Positions 27,855 through 36,702 of a stretch of DNA of 51,744 nucleotides are shown here, piece by piece. This DNA comes from Spirochaetaceae bacterium (GTDB lineage Bacteria > Spirochaetota > Spirochaetia > Treponematales > Rectinemataceae), in contig JANXYQ010000011.1 in NCBI GenBank assembly GCA_025355995.1, forward strand, positions 1 to 51,744, given 5' to 3'. The position numbers and the translations under genes are program-made. A model generated the notes under the pieces. The model was not told the origin of the DNA. It saw nothing but the letters and a program-made list of their open reading frames with translations, and did no database searches. Within the stretch, counting starts at the first letter, position 1. The number at the start of each line of letters is the position of its first letter.

Positions 27855-28886
27855 CTAATACCCTTTCTTCCGCTCCTCGAGGCGGTCCAGTATCTTCCTC
27901 CAGGCGGCGAGCTCGTCGTCGGAGATCGTCCCGCCCTCGGCGACGGCCCTGTCGATGCGCGCGACCAGGTCCCTGACCGCGACCAGGTCGGCCGACATCG
28001 ATGTCAGCGCGTCCGGAGGGCTCGTCCCCAGGACGGTCGACGCGAAGATCGCGTCGGTGGCGGTCTTCGAGCTGGAGGCGGGATAGCCCCTCTCGTTGAG
28101 GCTTCCCATCGCGAAGCTCATGCGCCTCGTCGCGCCGCGGGCGACCGGAGCCGGCTGCCAGAAGAGGGCGATGGCGGAATCGTTGATCGAATAGGGAACG
28201 AGCGTGAAATTCCGCTGGGGATTCACGTCGAAGCTCCATGGAGTGTCGGTCAGGCGCTTCCAGTTGGCGATCACCACTTGATCGGGGCGATCCACGCCCG
28301 GTCCTGCGAACTGGACCATGAGGCTCGCCCTGTCCCCGGGGGTGGCTACCCAGGCATCCTCGGCGGCGGGCAGGATGGCCGTCTCCTCGGCGATTCGCGG
28401 CTTCTTGTCGGTGAAGAAGGGAGTCCCGGACTTCTCGCCGAGCCAGGTGTCGATCAGGTAGCGCAGGCCGAGCGAGTACTCTCGCTCGGAGACGTTCTCG
28501 AGCTCCATGGTCACGCGCAGGCCGTCGGCCAGGGCCGAACCCTCGGACTTGGCGAAATCCAGGAGCTGCCTCACGACTATCGAGCTGGAGCGGAATTCTA
28601 TCCTGACGCCCGTGTCCGTGCGCGCAGCGGTTAGGCGGAATTCGGAGGCGTCGCCGAGCTTGGACAGGCGGCCGTCCGCGCTCAGCGTGATGAAGCTGGT
28701 TCGCGGATCCTGGTCGAAGACGAGGGGCTCGTACCGCCCCTTCGCCACGTCAATCAGCTTATAGATCGAAACGCGGGCCGTAGTCTCGTTCACCACGACC
28801 TTCACGAGCCCTTCCCTGGCCTCGAGGGCCGAGAGCCCGACGACGCAGGACAGGAGGAGGACGGCCGAGCCGATTATTCGCATCAT
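27855..28886 (-). CDS. exported conserved hypothetical protein
   Basis: 343 aa with a signal peptide (RIIGSAVLLLSCVVGLSALEA, probably cleaved after SAL near residue 20; a Cys at 14 lies inside the hydrophobic core and is not a good lipobox). The rest is beta-rich: repeated strand patterns and a motif YSLGLRYLIDTWLGEKSGTP, split here as YSLGLRYLIDTW. The last 50 residues are helical and charged. No family recognised. ATG overlaps the stop of the CpoB-like gene as ATGA, so it is translationally coupled to it. Probably periplasmic or at the cell surface. Confidence 0.82.
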   Translation of the reverse strand: MMRIIGSAVLLLSCVVGLSALEAREGLVKVVVNETTARVSIYKLIDVAKGRYEPLVFDQDPRTSFITLSADGRLSKLGDASEFRLTAARTDTGVRIEFRSSSIVVRQLLDFAKSEGSALADGLRVTMELENVSEREYSLGLRYLIDTWLGEKSGTPFFTDKKPRIAEETAILPAAEDAWVATPGDRASLMVQFAGPGVDRPDQVVIANWKRLTDTPWSFDVNPQRNFTLVPYSINDSAIALFWQPAPVARGATRRMSFAMGSLNERGYPASSSKTATDAIFASTVLGTSPPDALTSMSADLVAVRDLVARIDRAVAEGGTISDDELAAWRKILDRLEERKKGY

Positions 28887-29938
28887 TTGCTCCCGTCCTT
28901 CGGCTGCACCGTGGCGATGCGCTCTATGTAGAAGCCGAGGAGGTCGAGCGCCCTCGCCTTGGCTTCCAACGCTGCGGCCTTGTCGTCCTTGTCCATCGCG
29001 GCCGCTCGGGGGCCAGGAGCGGCATTGGCGAGCGGCGAAGGCGCAGCGGCCGCCTGGGCGGCGCTAGCCTGGGCCGCCGCGAGGGAGGCGCGAAGCGCGT
29101 CCGCCTCGGCCTGGGCGGACGCGAACTTGGCCTCGCTAGCGGCCAGCCTGGATCCCAGGTCGGCTACCTGGGCGCGAAGGTCGACCAAGGTCTTGTCCTG
29201 GTCGCTCGCCGCGCCCCTTTTCGACTCGGATATCTGTTTTTGGTACAAGGCGATAGAGGATTCATACGCCTTTTCGCGGCGCCTGAAATCCTCCACCGAC
29301 CTGAGCGCTTCCTCGTGGCTCCATGTCAGCAGCTTGAGCAATTCGCGCTGGCGGTATTCCAGGCCGATTAACGAGATCCTGTAGGTGGCGGCTTCCACCT
29401 TCACGCTGGAGGGATAACCCTGCGTTATCGCCGTGAACGCCCGCTCGGCCTCCTCGAGGCGGCCGAGGGCGTAGAGGCACTCTCCGCTCCAGTACAGGGC
29501 GGAAGGCAGGAGGTCGCTCGACGGGGACGAAGCCGTGAAGGCGGAGAATACCTTGAGGGCGCTCTCGTAGTCGCCCTTGGAATATAGTATGCGCCCTCGC
29601 TGGTAGAGGAGGTCGGGTACACGAGGGCTCGTGGGATAGGCCGAGATGAAGGCGTCGATGGACGCTGCCGCGGTGGCCTGGTCCCCCGCGGCCAGGTAGG
29701 CGAGGACGGACCAGTACGCCGCCTCGGGCCTCTCGGCGGTCGCCTTGGAGTCGGACATCACCTTGCCGAAAAGGTCGAGAGCCTCGCGGTATTTTTCCTG
29801 GCCGAAGAGCTCGACACCGCGATCGAGGCTGGCCTTCGCGCCCGTCGGCGGCGAGGCTTGCTGTGCGTAGGCCTGCGCCCCGACGACCGCCGCAAAGAGG
29901 AGCGCGAGGAGAAGGGGCTTGGGTACGTGCATGGGCAT
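28883..29938 (-). CDS. periplasmic TPR protein resembling CpoB/YbgF
   Basis: About 351 aa. Signal peptide (PKPLLLALLFAAVVGAQAYAQ, cleaved near AYAQ), then four to five TPR units (about 35-180) with the spacing of the Tol-associated CpoB: VELFGQEKYREALDLFGKV, YPTSPRVPDLLYQRGRILYS and YALGRLEEAERAF are recognisable. A coiled-coil region with Ala-rich heptads follows (about 215-310). In CpoB the coiled coil is N-terminal, so the order is reversed here and the name is tentative; no tol or pal gene is in the window. Start: ATG 29938 has GGAGG three bases away, ATG 29932 has the same box nine bases away; both are possible. Confidence 0.8.
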   Translation of the reverse strand: MPMHVPKPLLLALLFAAVVGAQAYAQQASPPTGAKASLDRGVELFGQEKYREALDLFGKVMSDSKATAERPEAAYWSVLAYLAAGDQATAAASIDAFISAYPTSPRVPDLLYQRGRILYSKGDYESALKVFSAFTASSPSSDLLPSALYWSGECLYALGRLEEAERAFTAITQGYPSSVKVEAATYRISLIGLEYRQRELLKLLTWSHEEALRSVEDFRRREKAYESSIALYQKQISESKRGAASDQDKTLVDLRAQVADLGSRLAASEAKFASAQAEADALRASLAAAQASAAQAAAAPSPLANAAPGPRAAAMDKDDKAAALEAKARALDLLGFYIERIATVQPKDGSK

Positions 29939-29976
29939 ATGCCTCCGATCGATTATCGGCTTACCGGGGCTAAAAC

Positions 29977-30648
29977 TCAACGCCGGGCGGCCTTAAAGGC
30001 GTCGCGGGCCTTCCGGAGCGCCGCGGCGGGGTCGTCGGCCGAGAAGAACGCGGAACCCATCACGAGGACGTCGGCGCCCGCGCGGGAGGCCAGGGGAATG
30101 GTCTCGGCGTTGATGCCGCCGTCCAGTGATATAAGAAAGGATAGGCCGCGCTCGGCGCGTTGAGCGGCGAGGGCCGCGCATTTCTCGAGGCAGGACAGGA
30201 TAAGGTGCTGCCCGCCCTGGCCGGGATCGACCGTCATGACGAGGACGAGGTCGACGAGGGGCAGCAGCTCGGCGAGGAGGGAGGCGGGAGTAGAGGGGAC
30301 AATCGCTATTCCCGGTTTCGCCCCCGAGGATCGGATCGTCTCCACGAGCCGGTGGGCGTGGACGCAGGCCTCGAGATGGAAACTCAGGTAATCCGCGCCT
30401 GCCGCGGCGAAGGCGGGCACGAGCCTCTCGGGCTCGACGGTCATGAGATGCACGTCGAGGGGAAGCCGAGTATGCGGCTTGAGGTCGGCGGCCATTTTGG
30501 GGCCAAAGGTGAGGTTGGGAACGAAGCGCCCGTCCATCACGTCGAAGTGCACCCAATCCGCGCCGGCGGCCTCGATGAGCGCGAGCGCGGAGCGCATATC
30601 TGAGAAATCCGCGGAGAGGAGGGAGGGCGCGAGGAGGGGCTCTTCCAT
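29977..30648 (-). CDS. rpe: ribulose-phosphate 3-epimerase
   Basis: Pentose phosphate enzyme interconverting ribulose 5-phosphate and xylulose 5-phosphate; a metal-dependent TIM barrel. Key residues are present: S12 in LAPSLLSADF, H34 and D36 in HFDVMDG, H67 in DVHLM, D176 in SLDGGIN; the phosphate-binding loop reads MTVDPGQGGQ where MTVNPGFGGQ is usual. 223 aa is the normal length. An upstream in-frame ATG at 30666 lies inside the predicted promoter, so I prefer 30648, which gives the conventional N-terminus; it has no clear Shine-Dalgarno. Confidence 0.95.
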   Translation of the reverse strand: MEEPLLAPSLLSADFSDMRSALALIEAAGADWVHFDVMDGRFVPNLTFGPKMAADLKPHTRLPLDVHLMTVEPERLVPAFAAAGADYLSFHLEACVHAHRLVETIRSSGAKPGIAIVPSTPASLLAELLPLVDLVLVMTVDPGQGGQHLILSCLEKCAALAAQRAERGLSFLISLDGGINAETIPLASRAGADVLVMGSAFFSADDPAAALRKARDAFKAARR

Positions 30649-30658
30649 GAGGCCGTAT

Positions 30659-30686
30659 AGTATCATACAGGCCCGTCCTTCGCCAA
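30659..30686 (-). promoter_or_regulatory. possible promoter of the rpe cluster
   Basis: On the minus strand TTGGCG (30686-30681) and GATACT (30664-30659) are 16 nt apart; each matches four of six consensus bases. Transcription would start near 30652, only a few bases before the ATG at 30648. Confidence 0.3.
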
Positions 30687-30772
30687 GGTTTCCGCGGCGC
30701 GATTCGTGCGGATTTCCTTCTCCAGAAGCGATTTTATGCGCTCAGGCATTGGTTTTACGGCCGCCCCGACGA

Positions 30773-30802
30773 TTGACCAAGGACCGTATCCCGAGATATT
30801 AT
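30773..30802 (+). promoter_or_regulatory. sigma70-type promoter of the TPR-greA-VWA unit
   Basis: TTGACC (30773-30778) and TATTAT (30797-30802) are 18 nt apart (or GATATT at 30795-30800 with 16). The start of transcription would be about 30809, about 32 nt before the ATG at 30841. The rest of the 192-base gap back to rpe shows nothing else. Confidence 0.5.
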
Positions 30803-30840
30803 CGAAGCGTTATATCCCTAAGTCGTATACCCGGAAGAGC

Positions 30841-31779
30841 ATGATCGAGCAGGAAAACGTCGCCGTATTTTTGTCGAGCGCATACGAAAGCCTCAAGTGC
30901 GTCGACCTGCGCGGTGCGACCGATGCGCTCGAGCGCGCTCTCTCCGTCGACTTCGAGTCTCCCGAAGTCCTCTGGTCGCTCAAGTGCGCCAATTTCTGGT
31001 CCGAGCGGGTCGCCCGGATCGAAGCCGCGCCCAATCCCTTCGAGCGGGGAGAAAGCGCGATCGCCCAATGGAAGGCCTTCTCCTCCTTCGCTTCCAAGCT
31101 GGAAGGCGATTTCGAGCCCGCCCTCTTCGCCTACAAGAGCTATGCCTTCTCGCTCGCGCTTTCGCATTACGCGTCCCTCCCCCCCGACGAGAAGGAATCG
31201 CACGAGGCCGACCTCGCGCTGCGCGTCGGCATCTGCCTCAAGGGCGCGGGCGACTACGACGGGGCGCTGCGATCCCTCGAGGCCGCCGCCCGCGAGAGGA
31301 AGGAGGACGCCGAGGTCCTCGCCCAGCTCGCGGACGCCTACGCCCTGCAAGGCGATGAGCGCAGCTCCAAGGCGCTCTTCCGCGAGGCCTTTTTCGTCGC
31401 GCCGCAGCGCGTCGACCTGGAGCTCCTCGAATCGGGCCTCATCCGCCGCCTCGCCGCGAGGGTCGCCTCGCTCGGCTACAAGGGGAGCGAGCTCGTCGAG
31501 TGGATTCCCGTCTACGGCGCCGTCCTCGGCGTCTTCACCATCAAGCGCGAGCTCAAGGCGGTCGAGGCGGCCAAGCTGCGCCAATCCATCTACCAGCTCG
31601 AGAACGAGGCGAAAGAGGGGGGCGACGACAGGGCGTCCCTCGCGCCTCGCCTGATCAACCGCTATTTCTGGCTGATCGACCACTATATCGCGGCCAAGGA
31701 AGACAGGGCCAGGATCGACGAGGTCCTGCTCAAGGTCAGGCTGCTCGATCAGTCCATCTATAAGCAGTACACAGCCTAG
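30841..31779 (+). CDS. TPR-repeat protein upstream of greA
   Basis: 312 aa, no signal peptide or membrane segment, so probably cytoplasmic. Helical throughout; TPR-type pairs are clearest at about 10-45 and 115-200 (DLALRVGICLKGAGDYDGAL; AEVLAQLADAYALQGDERSS). The C-terminus (ERSIYQLENEA-type, LRQSIYQLENEAKEGGDD) is charged and helical. ATG at 30841 has GGAAGAGC just upstream; an earlier ATG at 30706 would place coding sequence across the promoter. The stop is 14 bases before greA, so the two are cotranscribed and may act together. I know of no function. Confidence 0.85.
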   Translation: MIEQENVAVFLSSAYESLKCVDLRGATDALERALSVDFESPEVLWSLKCANFWSERVARIEAAPNPFERGESAIAQWKAFSSFASKLEGDFEPALFAYKSYAFSLALSHYASLPPDEKESHEADLALRVGICLKGAGDYDGALRSLEAAARERKEDAEVLAQLADAYALQGDERSSKALFREAFFVAPQRVDLELLESGLIRRLAARVASLGYKGSELVEWIPVYGAVLGVFTIKRELKAVEAAKLRQSIYQLENEAKEGGDDRASLAPRLINRYFWLIDHYIAAKEDRARIDEVLLKVRLLDQSIYKQYTA

Positions 31780-31793
31780 GAGAGGAGAGCAAT

Positions 31794-34478
31794 ATGGCCG
31801 AATCGCAGATCGCCCAGAAAATCCAGGAGATGCTCAACGAGGAGAAGTGGACTCGCGCCTCGTTGAGCGCCTATTCGGCGGCCAACCTCAAGGAGCTCGA
31901 CGCCCTCGCGCAGGAAGCGCTGCGGGAGAAGATAATCGAAGAGGTCAAGGTGCTCTGCGACGAGCACCTCGCCCATACGAAGACGAGCATCATCGCGCTC
32001 TACCTGTCGGGCATCTTCGCCCTCATGCGCCAGCAGATCGACGACTCGGCCATGGTCGCGCTGCTCGACCTCTTCGCGGACAACAAGAAGTGGAGCGTCG
32101 TCGAGTTCGTCTGCCTGCGCATCCTCGACTACGGCGAGAACCGCACCGCCCTCCGACGCCTCGCCGAGTGCTACGAGAGCGACAGCCGCCCCGAGGACAT
32201 GTTCGCAATCTGGGAGCGACTGATCCGCGTCGATTACGAGGAAGCGGACATCGTCAAGGCCCTCGCCGAGAAGCGCGAGAAGGAGGGCAAGACCGACGAG
32301 GCGGTGGACTTCTACAAGAAGGCGCTCCACCGCTACATAAACAAGGGCCTCACGACCAACGTGAAGGAGATCTGGGCCAAGCTCGTCGAGTACTGCCCGG
32401 AGGACATCGACTTCTTCTTCCACGTCCAGCGCAAGATCGCCAAGCAGATTTCCGAGGACAAGGCGGCCGGCCTCCTCCTAGACCTCTTCCGCCACTACAA
32501 GGAGAAGGAGGACTGGAACACCGGCCTCGACATCCTCAAGGTCGTGATCGATTACGACGAGAAGAGCCCGTCGCTCCGCAAGGACGTCATCGAGTGCTAT
32601 AAGGGCAAGTACAAGGACCACTCCCACCTCGACGACTACATCAGGCTCTCCAACATAGCCCAGTCCTACCGCGCGATGCACGAGGCGATGGCCGACTTCG
32701 AGAAGCACATCGCCTTCGACGCCGGCAATTTCGTCTATCATAGGACCTGGAACATCGGCCGCATCGCGAGCATCAAAGGCGATGACATCGTAATCGACTT
32801 CGCCAAGAGCCGCGGCCACAAAATGTCGCTCAAGATGGCCATAGACAGCCTCACCACCCTCTCCAAGGAGCATATCTGGGTCCTCAAGGCCGTCTGGACC
32901 AAGGAGAAGCTCCGCGAAAAGGTGAAGGGCGATCCCGCCTGGGCCCTGCGCATCATCATCAAGAGCTTCGACAACCGGGCCGACCTCAAGCACATCAAGG
33001 CCGAGCTCGTCCCTTCCGTCCTCACCGCGAGCGAGTGGAACTCCTGGAGCGCCAAGGCCAGAGAGGTGCTCAAGACCGACTCGATCTTCGGCAACGCGAC
33101 CGACAACATCGCGGCCTTCATCGTGCGCGACAGGCCCCTCTCCTTCGAGGAGAAGGTCTACAACCAGTTCAAGGCCGAGAAGAACTTCTTCTCCCGCGTC
33201 CAATATCTCCGCGACTTCCTCGAGTCCGGCGAACCCGATTCCGAGTTCTTCACGGAGATGCTCGCGTTCTTCACGGGCTTCGTGCGTTCCTACCAGCAGG
33301 CCAACGAGACGGTGGTCGCCTCCTACCTCTTCTTGAAGGAGCTCGCCGCCAAGTACAGCCACCTCAAGGGCGCGGCCACCCTCGGATTCGCCGAGCTCTT
33401 CGAGGAGATCGAGGATCCCATCTCGATCTACGAGGCGATCAAGGACGCGGAGCTGCGGCGGGCCTTCCTCCTCCATATCAAGAACTTCGTCCCCGACTGG
33501 GCCGATATCTACGTGAAGCTCTTCCCGTATTCGCTCAACGCGCCCATGCTCGAGGTATTGAAGGCGGGGGGCTACGACGAGAAGCTCAGGCGCATGGTCC
33601 TCGACATCGTCGAGAACTACCGCGACCACCGCGAGGCCTTTATCTGGGTGGTCAAGAACCTCAAGGACGAGACCTGGTTCACGAGTCTGGGCCTCTCCTA
33701 CGAGAAGATCATGATCACCCTCGTCCACATACTCGACCTCACCTTCAAGGAGATCGACAGCCATCGGGACACTACCGAGAACCGCAAGATCAACAAGCAA
33801 GTGCAGGCGATACTCTTCAAGGACTCGGCCCTCGAGGCCTTCCTCATGGAGTCGAAGGCGGAGACCATTGAGCGCGTCTACACGCTCGTCGGCGACGTCA
33901 AGGACCTCGACCCCGCGCTCAAGCTGTCCCTCCGGCGCAAGATCATGGAGAAGTTCCCCGAATTCCACTTCGGCGGAGAAGAAGAGAAGATGGTCGTCTC
34001 GCGCGGGCTCATGGTCACTTCCGACAAGTACAGCGAGAAGCAGGACCTCCTGGCCGAGATCCTCAATATCGAGGTGCCGACCAACCAGAAGGAGATCGCC
34101 TACGCGCTCTCCCTGGGCGACCTCCGCGAGAACGCCGAGTACAAGGCCGCGAAGGAGAAGCAGGACGAGCTCAACTCCAAGGTCGCGAAGCTCAAGAACG
34201 AGATCGAGCGCGCGCAGATCTTCGACAAGTCCTCCGTCTCCGTGAACAAGGTATCCTTCGGGACGATCGTGAAGCTCACGAACGAGATCTCCGGCGAGCC
34301 GGAAGCCTACACGATCCTGGGACCATGGGAATCCGACCCCTCGAACAACGTCATCTCCTACCTTTCGCCCCTCGGCAAGAAGCTCCTCAACCACAAGCCC
34401 GGAGAGCACCTGAGCTTCCTAATCCACGAGCGCAAGTTCCAATACAAGGTCGAGCAGATCGAGGCCGCCAAGCTCTGA
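31794..34478 (+). CDS. greA: long-form transcription elongation factor GreA with a ~730-residue N-terminal extension
   Basis: The last 150 residues are GreA: a coiled-coil finger with the catalytic tip motif GDLRENAEY (775-783; D776 and E779 match E. coli D41 and E44) followed by the FKBP-like domain (FGTIVKLTNEISGEPEAYTILG, visible as two halves). It rescues backtracked RNA polymerase by stimulating transcript cleavage. The N-terminal 730 residues are helical repeats, with a small beta segment at about 310-350 (NFVYHRTWNIGRIASIKGDD, then IVIDFAKSRGHKMSL) resembling the Tudor/SH3 RNAP-binding modules of CarD or UvrD/PcrA. Chlamydia and spirochaetes carry such long GreA proteins; the extension has no known role. 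RBS GGAGAG lies before the ATG. Confidence 0.93.
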   Translation: MAESQIAQKIQEMLNEEKWTRASLSAYSAANLKELDALAQEALREKIIEEVKVLCDEHLAHTKTSIIALYLSGIFALMRQQIDDSAMVALLDLFADNKKWSVVEFVCLRILDYGENRTALRRLAECYESDSRPEDMFAIWERLIRVDYEEADIVKALAEKREKEGKTDEAVDFYKKALHRYINKGLTTNVKEIWAKLVEYCPEDIDFFFHVQRKIAKQISEDKAAGLLLDLFRHYKEKEDWNTGLDILKVVIDYDEKSPSLRKDVIECYKGKYKDHSHLDDYIRLSNIAQSYRAMHEAMADFEKHIAFDAGNFVYHRTWNIGRIASIKGDDIVIDFAKSRGHKMSLKMAIDSLTTLSKEHIWVLKAVWTKEKLREKVKGDPAWALRIIIKSFDNRADLKHIKAELVPSVLTASEWNSWSAKAREVLKTDSIFGNATDNIAAFIVRDRPLSFEEKVYNQFKAEKNFFSRVQYLRDFLESGEPDSEFFTEMLAFFTGFVRSYQQANETVVASYLFLKELAAKYSHLKGAATLGFAELFEEIEDPISIYEAIKDAELRRAFLLHIKNFVPDWADIYVKLFPYSLNAPMLEVLKAGGYDEKLRRMVLDIVENYRDHREAFIWVVKNLKDETWFTSLGLSYEKIMITLVHILDLTFKEIDSHRDTTENRKINKQVQAILFKDSALEAFLMESKAETIERVYTLVGDVKDLDPALKLSLRRKIMEKFPEFHFGGEEEKMVVSRGLMVTSDKYSEKQDLLAEILNIEVPTNQKEIAYALSLGDLRENAEYKAAKEKQDELNSKVAKLKNEIERAQIFDKSSVSVNKVSFGTIVKLTNEISGEPEAYTILGPWESDPSNNVISYLSPLGKKLLNHKPGEHLSFLIHERKFQYKVEQIEAAKL

Positions 34479-34506
34479 CGCATTCGAAGCCCGAAGGAGT
34501 AAAAAA

Positions 34507-36582
34507 ATGGCGAAAAGACATTTCGCGGCCGCGGCCGCATTAGCACTCGCGCTCGCGGCCGCCCTCCCGGCCGCCGTCCCGGCCGCCGTCCCGGCGAAGG
34601 CCGCGCCGGCACCCGCCCAGGCTCGGCCCGAGGGCGAATCGGACGCCGCCGACGTCATCGTCCTCCTCGACGTCTCGCAGAGCGCCCTGCCCTATTTCCA
34701 GGACGTCACCGATTACGTCGTGTCGTCGGTGGTAAAGGACTACCTGCGTTACGGCGATACCTTCCACCTGCTCAGCTTCGGAGAGACCACGCAATCGGAG
34801 ATCGCCCAACGCATGTCGAGCGAGGCCGACGTGAAGTCGGTGCTCGGCAGGCTCTACCTCCTATACCCCCTCGCCCGGTACAGCGACCTCGTGGGCGCGC
34901 TCGGCTACCTCTACCAGTATACGGCCGACCTCCCCGAGTCGAGGCGCAAGGTGGTCGTCGTCATCACCGACGGAGTCCATAATCCGCCCCCGTCCAGCTC
35001 CACCTTCGGGCTGCCCCCCGACAAGGTCCAGGCCGAGATCGAGGCCGCGGCCGCGAGGATCCGCGCCAACGGCTGGCCCGTCAATATCATCAAGCTGCCC
35101 TTCCCCAAGCCTGGAGAGCCGGGCGCGCCTTCCTCCGGGAGCGCCGAGGCGCAGGGCAAGTCCTATATCGAATCGGTCGCCAAGGCCCTCGGCGCGGAAG
35201 TCTCCGAGTTCTCGCGCGACGGAAAGGCCGACATCGCGAGGAAGAGCCTTGCCCTCCCCTCCGCGGCATTCCCCGGCCCCCTCGGCAAGAAGGACTACTC
35301 CTTCTCCTTCCCCCTCAAGCTGAGCAACGGTTCGGATTCGCCCGTCGGGCTCGAGCTGGACCGGGTCCGGCTAGGCGACGCCGACATCTTGACCAAGAAA
35401 GCCTTCCTTACCCTCCAGAGCGGCAGGACGGGCACCCTGGACGTCCCCGTCCTCATACCCGATTCCGTGCCGCAAGGGGAGGCCAAGCTCGAGGTCAGGC
35501 TGCACTTCGCCAACGGCGTCCGGGTCAGCCCGGATACCGGCTTGCTCGACCTCACGCTCGCGCGCAACCCTATCGCGGCCCTCCTGCGCTCGGGCGCCCG
35601 AATAGCCCTCTTCGCCGTCGTCCTAGTCCTCGGCCTGGCGTCCATGCTCGGCATCGTGCTGATGCTCAGGCGCATGCCGAGGGCCGCCGAGGCCCCTATC
35701 GCCGCGGCCGTACTGGAGGCGGAGGCCTCCTCGGCTACCTCGTCCACCGCCGCCCGCGGCGCCAAGGCCGCCCTCGGAGCGGCCGCCGCTAGCTCATCCG
35801 CGAGCGAGGGCGAGCGCTCCGCCTCGGCAACGGCCTCGGCCAAGGAAATTGCGGCCGGCAGGAGGGAGGAAGCGGCGCGTTCCGCCGCCCTCCTCGCGGA
35901 GGCCGCGAGGGCCTCGAAGGAAAGCTCCTCGGCGAGGGCCCTGGCCGCGTCGGCGGGCGAAGCCGCTCCCGGGACCCCGCCCCCTCGCGGACGGGGAGTC
36001 TTCAGTCGCTCGAAGGATACGAGGGAGGCCTCTGTCGAAGGGAGCGCCGCCGCCCTGGTCGCCCAGAACAAGGCGGAGGCGGAGCGTAGGGTGGCCATCC
36101 TCGCCGAGGCTTCCGGCCGACGCACGCCGGCGGCCCGCCCCTCGAGCGAATCGGAGGCCAAGGCGCGAGCTACCGCCGCCGCCTACGCCCCCCGGGTCGT
36201 CAAGCCCGGCACGCTCGATGTCGAGCTCCGCGTCTCCGATCAGAATCCCCATATCGGCGCGCGCAACGTCAATAAGCTGTCCGCGGGAGGATCTAAATCC
36301 GTGGGCGGGGGCGCTAGCGACTTCCTCGTCTTCCTCGTCAACGTGCCGAGAAGGTCGGCCGAGCTCCACTTCGACGGGGAGAAGCTGACCTTCGTCCCGC
36401 TGCGGCCCGAGCTCTTCCCCGAGCTCCAAGGTCCCCTGGAGGACTGCCTCGGGAAGGACATCCCGATGATCTCGAGGTCCGGATATCCGCTCAGTCTGCG
36501 CTTCTCGGTCTACGAGAAGCCTGCCGACACGATCAACAGGCTGCTGCACTGCATCGATACCGCCGGAGTGATACAAGCCTAA
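34507..36582 (+). CDS. VWA-domain membrane protein
   Basis: 691 aa. Very Ala-rich leader (residues 6-30) as signal or membrane anchor; VWA domain (about 48-235) with MIDAS motif D55-V-S57-Q-S59 and VVITDGVHN (D155); a beta-sandwich (about 265-355); a membrane helix ARIALFAVVLVLGLASMLGI (about 370-390); a long Ala/Ser/Glu-rich helical, low-complexity segment (about 395-555); and a C-terminal domain (about 560-691) that looks globular, FHA-like in strand pattern at best. Metal-dependent ligand binding outside the membrane is inferred from the MIDAS. AAGGAG precedes the ATG. Third gene after the TPR protein and greA. The partner proteins are unknown. Confidence 0.85.
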   Translation: MAKRHFAAAAALALALAAALPAAVPAAVPAKAAPAPAQARPEGESDAADVIVLLDVSQSALPYFQDVTDYVVSSVVKDYLRYGDTFHLLSFGETTQSEIAQRMSSEADVKSVLGRLYLLYPLARYSDLVGALGYLYQYTADLPESRRKVVVVITDGVHNPPPSSSTFGLPPDKVQAEIEAAAARIRANGWPVNIIKLPFPKPGEPGAPSSGSAEAQGKSYIESVAKALGAEVSEFSRDGKADIARKSLALPSAAFPGPLGKKDYSFSFPLKLSNGSDSPVGLELDRVRLGDADILTKKAFLTLQSGRTGTLDVPVLIPDSVPQGEAKLEVRLHFANGVRVSPDTGLLDLTLARNPIAALLRSGARIALFAVVLVLGLASMLGIVLMLRRMPRAAEAPIAAAVLEAEASSATSSTAARGAKAALGAAAASSSASEGERSASATASAKEIAAGRREEAARSAALLAEAARASKESSSARALAASAGEAAPGTPPPRGRGVFSRSKDTREASVEGSAAALVAQNKAEAERRVAILAEASGRRTPAARPSSESEAKARATAAAYAPRVVKPGTLDVELRVSDQNPHIGARNVNKLSAGGSKSVGGGASDFLVFLVNVPRRSAELHFDGEKLTFVPLRPELFPELQGPLEDCLGKDIPMISRSGYPLSLRFSVYEKPADTINRLLHCIDTAGVIQA

Positions 36583-36611
36583 GGGAAGAAGAGAAACCAA
36601 GGGATTCCCTC

Positions 36612-36675
36612 GAAGGGACGCGAAGTAGCGCCAAATAGTAATGGGAATTCGCGTATAGTCCCTTCGCGTCCCTTC
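36612..36675. repeat. 14-bp perfect inverted repeat between convergent genes
   Basis: GAAGGGACGCGAAG (36612-36625) and its exact complement CTTCGCGTCCCTTC (36662-36675) flank a 36-base A/T-richer loop. It lies between the stops of the VWA gene (36582) and the HEAT-repeat gene (36703). No T-run follows on either strand, so it may be a bidirectional, Rho-dependent or stabilising hairpin rather than a classical terminator. The 120-base gap holds no gene. Confidence 0.7.
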
Positions 36676-36702
36676 TCGTAGCTTCGCGGTACTCTTCGCT
36701 CG

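Noticed and set aside
32478-34409. 643-codon open frame antisense to greA
   Set aside because: Translates to low-complexity Leu/Val/Glu/Asp sequence typical of an antisense shadow.
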